Source: Bacteroidales bacterium (GTDB lineage: Bacteria; Bacteroidota; Bacteroidia; Bacteroidales; UBA932). Taken from it: 64,000 bases of DNA. The notes beneath the pieces were generated by a model. It did no database searches, was not told where the DNA came from, and saw only the letters and a list, made by a program, of their open reading frames with translations. The stretch's first letter is position 1. Every line of letters begins with the position of its first letter. The DNA lies in assembly GCA_017509755.1 (NCBI GenBank), contig JAFWOY010000008.1, positions 1 to 64,000 on the forward strand, in the 5' to 3' direction. Below are positions 58,310-64,000 of this stretch, in pieces. Made by a program: the position numbers and the translations under genes.

Positions 58310-61300
58310 ATGGCTTTCAAGAAAGAGATAAAGAACAACTTCAACCAGATCACCATCGGCCTGGCTTCTCCGGAAGTGATTCTCGAGCAGTCGTCGGGTG
58401 AGGTGCTCAAGCCGGAGACCGTCAACTACCGTACCTACAAGCCGGAGCGCGACGGACTCTTCTGCGAACGCATCTTCGGTCCGACGAAGGACTACGAGTG
58501 CCATTGCGGAAAATACAAGCGGATCCGCTACCGCGGCATCGTCTGCGACCGCTGCGGCGTGGAAGTGACCGAGAAGAAGGTGCGCCGCGAACGGATGGGA
58601 CACATCAGCCTGACCGTGCCTGTCGCCCACATCTGGTATTTCCGTTCGACGCCCAACAAGATCGGCTACCTGCTCGGCATTCCGTCGAAGAAGCTCGAAG
58701 CGATCATCTACTACGAGAAATACGTGGTCATGCACGCCGGTGCCGCCAAGGATCTCAAGGAACACAGTGTCAACGACTTGGACCTCCTCACCGAGGAAGA
58801 GTATCTCGACATCCTCGACAAGTTGCCGAGAGGCAACCAGGAACTGCCCGACGACGACCCGCAGAAATTCGTGGCCGGCATGGGCGCCGAGGCCATCTAC
58901 GAGATGCTCAAGAACGTGGATCTCGACACCCTCTCCTATGACCTCCGTCACAAGAGCGAGGCCGAGACGTCCCAGCAGCGGAAGGCGGAAGCCCTCAAGC
59001 GGCTGAGCGTGATCGAAGCGTTCCGCGAATCGAAGGAGATCAACCACCCCGAATGGATGGTCATGAAGGTGATCCCGGTGATTCCGCCGGATCTCCGCCC
59101 GCTCGTACCGCTCGACGGCGGCCGTTTCGCCACCAGCGACGTGAACGACCTCTACCGCCGCGTCATCATCCGCAACAACCGCCTGAAACGCCTCATCGAG
59201 ATCAAGGCCCCCGAGGTGATCCTCCGCAACGAGAAGCGCATGCTGCAGGAAGCCGTCGACTCGCTGTTCGACAATTCCCGCAAGTCCAACGCCGTCAAGT
59301 CGGAAGCCAACCGCACGCTGAAATCCTTGTCCGACAGCCTCAAAGGCAAGCAGGGCCGTTTCCGCCAGAACCTCCTCGGTAAACGTGTGGACTACTCCGC
59401 CCGTTCGGTGATCGTCGTCGGTCCGGAACTCTCGATGCACGAATGCGGCCTGCCGAAATATATGGCAGCCGAACTCTACAAGCCGTTCGTCATCCGCAAA
59501 CTCATCGAGCGCGGCATCGTCAAGACCGTCAAGTCGGCCAAGAAGATCGTGGACCGCAAGGACCCGGTCATCTGGGACATCCTCGAAAACGTGATGAAGG
59601 GTCACCCGGTGCTCCTCAACCGTGCACCGACCCTGCACCGCCTCGGTATCCAGGCCTTCCAGCCCCGTATGATCGAGGGCAAGGCCATCCAGCTCCACCC
59701 GCTCGCCTGTACGGCTTTCAACGCCGACTTCGACGGTGACCAGATGGCTGTCCACTTGCCGCTCGGCAACGCGGCCATCCTGGAAGCGCAACTGCTGATG
59801 CTGGGTTCCCACAACATCCTCCATCCGGCCAACGGCGCGCCGATCACGGTGCCGTCGCAGGACATGGTCCTCGGCCTGTATTATATCACCAAGGAGCGCG
59901 AGGGTGCCAAGGGACAGGGTATGAAATTCTACGGCCCGGAAGAGGCGATCATCGCCAAGAACGAAGGCCGCGTGGAATGGCAGACCAAGTGCGAAGTCCG
60001 TATCCCCGTCGACAAGACGGACCTGAGCAAGGGTTACAAGATGCAGCCGACCACGGTGGGCCGCATCCTGTTCAACCAGCTGGTGCCGGATGAAGTACCG
60101 TATATCAACACCCTGCTGAAGAAGAAGTCGCTGCGTGACATCATCGGCGTGGTGCTCAAGCATACGAGCATCGCCCGTACCGCGCAGTTCCTCGACGATA
60201 TCAAGAACCTCGGCTACCGGATGGCCTTCGAAGGCGGTCTGTCGTTCAACCTGGGCGACGTGATCATCCCGGACGAAAAAGCCGAACTGGTCGAGGACGG
60301 CTACCAGCAGATCGCCACCTGGCAGGCCAGCTACGACATGGGTCTGATCACCAACAACGAGCGTTACAACCACGTCATCGATATCTGGACCACGGTCAAC
60401 ACGCAGCTCACGGGCATCGTCGAGCAGCGCATCCGCGAGGACAAGCAGGGCTTCAACCCTGTGTACATGATGCTGGACTCCGGTGCCCGTGGTTCGAAAG
60501 AGCAGATCCGTCAGCTCTGCGGTATGCGTGGCCTGATGGCCAAACCGCAGAAATCCGGTTCCACCGGTGCCGACATCATCGAGAACCCGATTCTCGCCAA
60601 CTTCAAGGAAGGCCTGAGCGTGCTCGAGTACTTCATCTCCACGCACGGTGCCCGTAAGGGTCTGGCCGATACTGCTCTGAAGACCGCTGACGCTGGTTAC
60701 CTGACCCGTCGTCTGGTGGACGTCTCCCACGACGTGATCATCAACGAAGAGGACTGCGGCACGCTCCGCGGCCTGGTGGCCACCGCCATCAAGAACAAGG
60801 ATACCGTGGTCGAGAGCCTTGGTGAACGCATCCTGGGCCGCACCTCGGTCCACGATATCTACAACCCGCTCACGGGTGAGAAGATCCTGAGCGCCGGCGA
60901 CCAGATCACCGAAGACATCGCCGAGCTCATCGAGAGCCTCCCGATCGAGCAGGTCGAGATCCGTTCGGTGCTTACCTGCGAGTCCAAGAAAGGTGTCTGC
61001 GCGAAGTGCTACGGACGCAACCTGGCGACCGGCCGTATGGTCGAAAAGGGCGAAGTGGTCGGCGTGATCGCCGCCCAGTCCATCGGAGAGCCGGGTACCC
61101 AGCTGACCCTGCGTACCTTCCACGTCGGTGGTACCGCCTCCAATGTCGCTTCCGAAAGTGAGATCGTTTCCAAGTACGAAGGCCGTCTCGAATTCGAAGA
61201 ACTCCGTACCATTACCAAGGTGGACGAAAAAGGCGAGCACACGATCGTGGTCAGCCGTGCAACCGAAATGCGCATCGTGCATCCGGTCACCGAAATCACC

Positions 61301-62575
61301 CTTGGCCAGTACAATATCCCCTACGGCTCCGAGCTCTTCAAGAACGACGGTGAGTCGGTGGTCCCGGGCGACCGCATCTGCAACTGGGATGCCTACAACG
61401 CCCTGACCATCACGGAAATCTCCGGTAAGGCCGTGTACGAGAACATGATCGAGGGCGTGACCTATCGCGACGAAGCAGCCGATGAATTCTCGCAGCACCG
61501 TGAGAAAGTGATCATCGAGGCCCGCGACAAGTCGAAGACCCCGACCATCCGCATCCTCAATGCCGAAGGCATGGAGATCAAGCAGTACAACCTCCCTGTG
61601 GGTGCCCACGTCATGGTGAACGACGGCTCCGAAATCAAGGTCGGTGACATCATCGTCAAGATTCCGCGCGCCATCGGCAAGTCGGGCGACATCACGGGTG
61701 GTCTGCCGCGCGTGACCGAACTCTTCGAGGCGCGCAACCCGTCGAACCCGGCCGTCGTGTCGGAAATCAACGGTGAAGTCCTCATGGGCAAGAACCGCCG
61801 CGGTAACCGCGAGATCATCATCAAGGCCCGCAGCGGCGAGGAGAAACGCTACCTCGTCCCGTTGTCCAAGCAGATCCTGGTCCAGGAGAACGACTACGTC
61901 CGTGCCGGTATGCCGCTTTCGGACGGTGCCGTCTCCCCGACCGACATCCTCAACATCCTCGGCCCGATCAAGGTACAGGAATACATCGTCAACGAGATCC
62001 AGGAAGTCTACCGCATGCAGGGTGTGAAGATCAACGACAAGCACTTTGAAGTGATCGTCCGCCAGATGATGCGCAAGGTCGAGATCGTGGATCCGGGCGA
62101 CACCCGTTTCCTGCCCGAACAGCTCGTGGACAAGCTCGAATTCCTGGAAGAGAACGACAACATCTTCGACAAGAAGGTGGTCACCGATGCCGGCGATTCG
62201 GAGAATCTCCACCCGGGCCAGATTGTGACCGTCCGCCAGCTCCGCGACGAGAACTCCCTGCTGAAGCGCTCCGACAAGCGGACCGTGGAAGCCCGCGACG
62301 CAGTCCCCGCCACCTCCAACCAGGTGCTCCAGGGTATCACCCGCGCCGCCCTGCGTACCAACAGCTTCATGTCGGCCGCATCCTTCCAGGAAACCACCAA
62401 GGTGCTGAGCGACGCTGCCATCCGCGGCAAGATCGACACGCTGGAAGGCCTGAAGGAAAATGTCATCTGCGGACACCTGATCCCTGCCGGTACCGGCCAG
62501 CGTGAATTCGACAACTTGATCGTCGCCTCCATGGACGACTATCAGAAACTGGCCGCTTCGCGGAAGAAACAATAA
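58310..62575 (+). CDS. rpoC: DNA-directed RNA polymerase subunit beta'
   Basis: A 1421-residue subunit. The zinc site near the N-terminus is [20 protein letters not shown], the catalytic magnesium loop [12 protein letters not shown] is near residues 470-481, and the second zinc site is [13 protein letters not shown]. Bridge helix and trigger-loop regions are intact. It begins 36 nt after rpoB and ends 8 nt before the carbonic anhydrase gene. Confidence 0.98.
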   Translation: MAFKKEIKNNFNQITIGLASPEVILEQSSGEVLKPETVNYRTYKPERDGLFCERIFGPTKDYECHCGKYKRIRYRGIVCDRCGVEVTEKKVRRERMGHISLTVPVAHIWYFRSTPNKIGYLLGIPSKKLEAIIYYEKYVVMHAGAAKDLKEHSVNDLDLLTEEEYLDILDKLPRGNQELPDDDPQKFVAGMGAEAIYEMLKNVDLDTLSYDLRHKSEAETSQQRKAEALKRLSVIEAFRESKEINHPEWMVMKVIPVIPPDLRPLVPLDGGRFATSDVNDLYRRVIIRNNRLKRLIEIKAPEVILRNEKRMLQEAVDSLFDNSRKSNAVKSEANRTLKSLSDSLKGKQGRFRQNLLGKRVDYSARSVIVVGPELSMHECGLPKYMAAELYKPFVIRKLIERGIVKTVKSAKKIVDRKDPVIWDILENVMKGHPVLLNRAPTLHRLGIQAFQPRMIEGKAIQLHPLACTAFNADFDGDQMAVHLPLGNAAILEAQLLMLGSHNILHPANGAPITVPSQDMVLGLYYITKEREGAKGQGMKFYGPEEAIIAKNEGRVEWQTKCEVRIPVDKTDLSKGYKMQPTTVGRILFNQLVPDEVPYINTLLKKKSLRDIIGVVLKHTSIARTAQFLDDIKNLGYRMAFEGGLSFNLGDVIIPDEKAELVEDGYQQIATWQASYDMGLITNNERYNHVIDIWTTVNTQLTGIVEQRIREDKQGFNPVYMMLDSGARGSKEQIRQLCGMRGLMAKPQKSGSTGADIIENPILANFKEGLSVLEYFISTHGARKGLADTALKTADAGYLTRRLVDVSHDVIINEEDCGTLRGLVATAIKNKDTVVESLGERILGRTSVHDIYNPLTGEKILSAGDQITEDIAELIESLPIEQVEIRSVLTCESKKGVCAKCYGRNLATGRMVEKGEVVGVIAAQSIGEPGTQLTLRTFHVGGTASNVASESEIVSKYEGRLEFEELRTITKVDEKGEHTIVVSRATEMRIVHPVTEITLGQYNIPYGSELFKNDGESVVPGDRICNWDAYNALTITEISGKAVYENMIEGVTYRDEAADEFSQHREKVIIEARDKSKTPTIRILNAEGMEIKQYNLPVGAHVMVNDGSEIKVGDIIVKIPRAIGKSGDITGGLPRVTELFEARNPSNPAVVSEINGEVLMGKNRRGNREIIIKARSGEEKRYLVPLSKQILVQENDYVRAGMPLSDGAVSPTDILNILGPIKVQEYIVNEIQEVYRMQGVKINDKHFEVIVRQMMRKVEIVDPGDTRFLPEQLVDKLEFLEENDNIFDKKVVTDAGDSENLHPGQIVTVRQLRDENSLLKRSDKRTVEARDAVPATSNQVLQGITRAALRTNSFMSAASFQETTKVLSDAAIRGKIDTLEGLKENVICGHLIPAGTGQREFDNLIVASMDDYQKLAASRKKQ

Positions 62576-62583
62576 CGACGCGT

Positions 62584-63090
62584 ATGGCAATCATCCGTGA
62601 ACTGAGAGGTTTTACCCCGAAGATCGGAAAGAATTGCTTCATTGCTGAAAATGCTGTAATCATCGGCGATGTGACCATCGGCGATGATTGCAGCATTTGG
62701 TATGGAGTAGTCCTGCGGGGTGACGTCAATACCATCCGGATCGGCAACCGTGTGAACATCCAGGACAATGCGAGCGTCCATACGCTTTACCAGCGTTCCG
62801 TTACCATCATCGGCGACGATGTGTCCGTCGGGCACAATGCCGTGGTCCACGGGGCGAAGGTCGGCAACAACGTACTGGTGGGCATGGGCGCCATCCTGAT
62901 GGACAACGCCGAAATCGCCGACGGCAGCATCATCGCGGCCGGCGCCGTCGTCCTGAGCAACGAGAAACTGGAACCGGGCGTGTATGCCGGCGTTCCGGCC
63001 AAGAAAGTCAAGGAAGGCTCCGAGGCCATCACGGCCGCCGCCCACAAGAATGCCCAGGGCTATATGATGTACAAGGAATGGTATAAGTAG
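62584..63090 (+). CDS. Gamma carbonic anhydrase family protein
   Basis: A 168-residue left-handed beta-helix protein built on hexapeptide repeats (VIIGDVTIGDDCSIW, VGNNVLVGMGAIL). Three His likely bind metal: SVHTLY, then VGHNAVVHGA. Family members may hydrate CO2, though some relatives have no measured activity. It follows rpoC by 8 nt. Its 3' end overlaps the convergent murI 3' end by 31 nt. Confidence 0.9.
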   Translation: MAIIRELRGFTPKIGKNCFIAENAVIIGDVTIGDDCSIWYGVVLRGDVNTIRIGNRVNIQDNASVHTLYQRSVTIIGDDVSVGHNAVVHGAKVGNNVLVGMGAILMDNAEIADGSIIAAGAVVLSNEKLEPGVYAGVPAKKVKEGSEAITAAAHKNAQGYMMYKEWYK

Positions 63091-63863
63091 GTGGATGCCG
63101 CCTGGCCGGCAATCTGCCTGACCAGTTTTTGCAAGGTCTCATCGGAACCGGTCGAGAAGAAGGTGGAAACGCCCGAACCAGCAGCCGGTTCCTTTTTTCC
63201 GCCCTGCGCGCGAAGATCGGCGAGGACCCGTTGCGCCTGCCGTGCCACGGCAGGTGCAGGGTTGACAATCACGGCCCGGTCGCCGACGAGTTTTTCGATG
63301 GTCCCCGTCAGGAAAGGATAATGCGTGCACCCCAGCACAATATGATCAGCGCCCGCTTCAAGCATCGGTTGTACATACCGGCCCACCAAATGGTCGGCCT
63401 CGGGACCTTGGAGGATTCCCTGCTCAACCAGTTCCACAAGGCCGGTTCCCACCTGCTCAATGACTTTGACGCGACCGGAGAAACGGGCCAGGGTATTGAG
63501 ATAAAGACGTCCTTTGAACGTACCGGCTGTAGCAAGTACACCGACTACGCCGCTCTGTGAATGCAGGGCCGCCGGTTTCAGCGCCGGTTCCATCCCGACG
63601 AAGGGAATCGAGAAAGAGGCGCGAAGGGTCGTGATGGCAGCGGCGGTCGCGGTATTGCAGGCAACCACGATGATTTCCGCGCCTTGTGCAATCAAAAAAC
63701 GAGCGACGGCCTCCGCTCTTTCAATTACGAAGGAGGGATCTTTCGGTCCATACGGACAGTAAGCCCCGTCAGAAACATAACAGAAGGATTCGGCGGGCAT
63801 CACCTCTCGCAATTCCTTCCAAACTGAAAGGCCGCCGACTCCGGAATCGTAAACACCAATCAT
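63060..63863 (-). CDS. murI: Glutamate racemase
   Basis: A 267-residue racemase: MIGVYDSGVGGLSVW (Asp7-Ser8), the first catalytic Cys in VVACNTATAAA, and the second in VLGCTHYPFL. It makes D-glutamate for peptidoglycan. The start sits 8 nt after a -7 box. Its last 31 nt run under the end of the carbonic anhydrase gene. Confidence 0.95.
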   Translation of the reverse strand: MIGVYDSGVGGLSVWKELREVMPAESFCYVSDGAYCPYGPKDPSFVIERAEAVARFLIAQGAEIIVVACNTATAAAITTLRASFSIPFVGMEPALKPAALHSQSGVVGVLATAGTFKGRLYLNTLARFSGRVKVIEQVGTGLVELVEQGILQGPEADHLVGRYVQPMLEAGADHIVLGCTHYPFLTGTIEKLVGDRAVIVNPAPAVARQAQRVLADLRAQGGKKEPAAGSGVSTFFSTGSDETLQKLVRQIAGQAASTYLYHSLYII

Positions 63864-63871
63864 ATTGATTT

Positions 63872-63879
63872 CAAAGATA
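63872..63879 (-). promoter_or_regulatory. -7 box of murI
   Basis: The minus strand reads TATCTTTG, an exact match, ending 8 nt before the ATG, so the leader is only a few bases. Confidence 0.55.
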
Positions 63880-64000
63880 ATAAATAATTCGCGTCTAAAT
63901 AGGATATTTCAAAAAAAGGTTGTATTTTTACTGGTCATTTACCTTGTACGGAGAGAAAGATTTTCTTTTGATTCTACGGAAAATGTACTAATTGTAAGAA
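63880..64000. other. Unassigned right edge
   Basis: AT-rich sequence upstream of murI. No ORF, tRNA or clear promoter match was seen before the window ends. Confidence 0.6.

Overview
The window looks like chromosomal housekeeping DNA from a GC-rich member of the Bacteroidales (Bacteroidota). Evidence: many upstream regions carry the Bacteroidota -7 box TAnnTTTG (sometimes with a -33 TTTG) rather than a -35/-10 promoter; the gene set is typical of the phylum (Bat operon, long NusB, DUF5606, DUF3276/PUR protein, GH97 lipoprotein, TlpA-type lipoproteins); and the order tRNA-Thr/Tyr/Gly/Thr, tuf, tRNA-Trp, secE, nusG, rplKAJL, rpoBC is the standard one for this group. No phage, plasmid, transposase, CRISPR array or rRNA operon was seen. 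Family-level placement cannot be made from this sequence alone.

Layout. 1-2.7 kb: 3' part of a Tricorn-type protease. 2.8-9.0 kb (minus): aquaporin, fabG, then the cluster nusB-yajC-ybbR-coaE-DUF5606-rimO read from a promoter near 9.0 kb. 9.1-14.2 kb (plus): PUR-family protein, a degenerate AAA ATPase paired with a sirtuin, a nucleotidyltransferase (rmlA) and a secreted phosphoesterase/beta-propeller. 14.2-16.8 kb (minus): truA-exbB-exbD-tonB. 16.9-25.3 kb (plus): the complete Bat operon moxR, DUF58, a DUF4381-like gene, batA, batB, batC and a fused batD/batE. 25.4-27.3 kb: nitroreductase lipoprotein and an orphan ABC permease. 27.4-34.8 kb (plus): rluB-era-parC-aroK-GH97. 34.9-38.6 kb (minus): recJ plus two TlpA-like lipoproteins. 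38.7-43.1 kb (plus): lysS, trmH-type methylase, aroE, a frameshifted regulator gene, ssb. 43.1-46.1 kb (minus): two tandem MFS paralogues. 46.3-62.6 kb (plus): purA-dxs, tRNAs, tuf, and the secE to rpoC transcription/translation block. 62.6-63.9 kb: gamma carbonic anhydrase and, convergent, murI.

How the genes work together. The right third supplies the core gene-expression machinery. The Bat operon joins a MoxR chaperone ATPase, VWA proteins and TPR proteins in one envelope complex. ExbB/ExbD/TonB energises outer-membrane transport. Most of the rest is nucleotide, cofactor, shikimate and isoprenoid metabolism.

Most unusual points. (1) Two copies of an intergenic palindromic element, at about 12.14-12.26 kb and 17.91-18.04 kb, share a nearly identical core of about 70 nt but have different outer arms of 27-29 bp, each perfectly self-complementary. 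This is conservation of a fold with covarying stems, in a repeat I do not recognise. (2) The tuf gene has an in-frame TAG at codon 69, and two nearby tRNA-Thr genes carry stem mismatches. (3) A T8 run breaks a membrane-anchored regulator gene. (4) A cloverleaf-like multi-hairpin lies in front of ssb. (5) An ATPase next to the sirtuin has lost its Walker A Thr/Ser and Walker B Asp.
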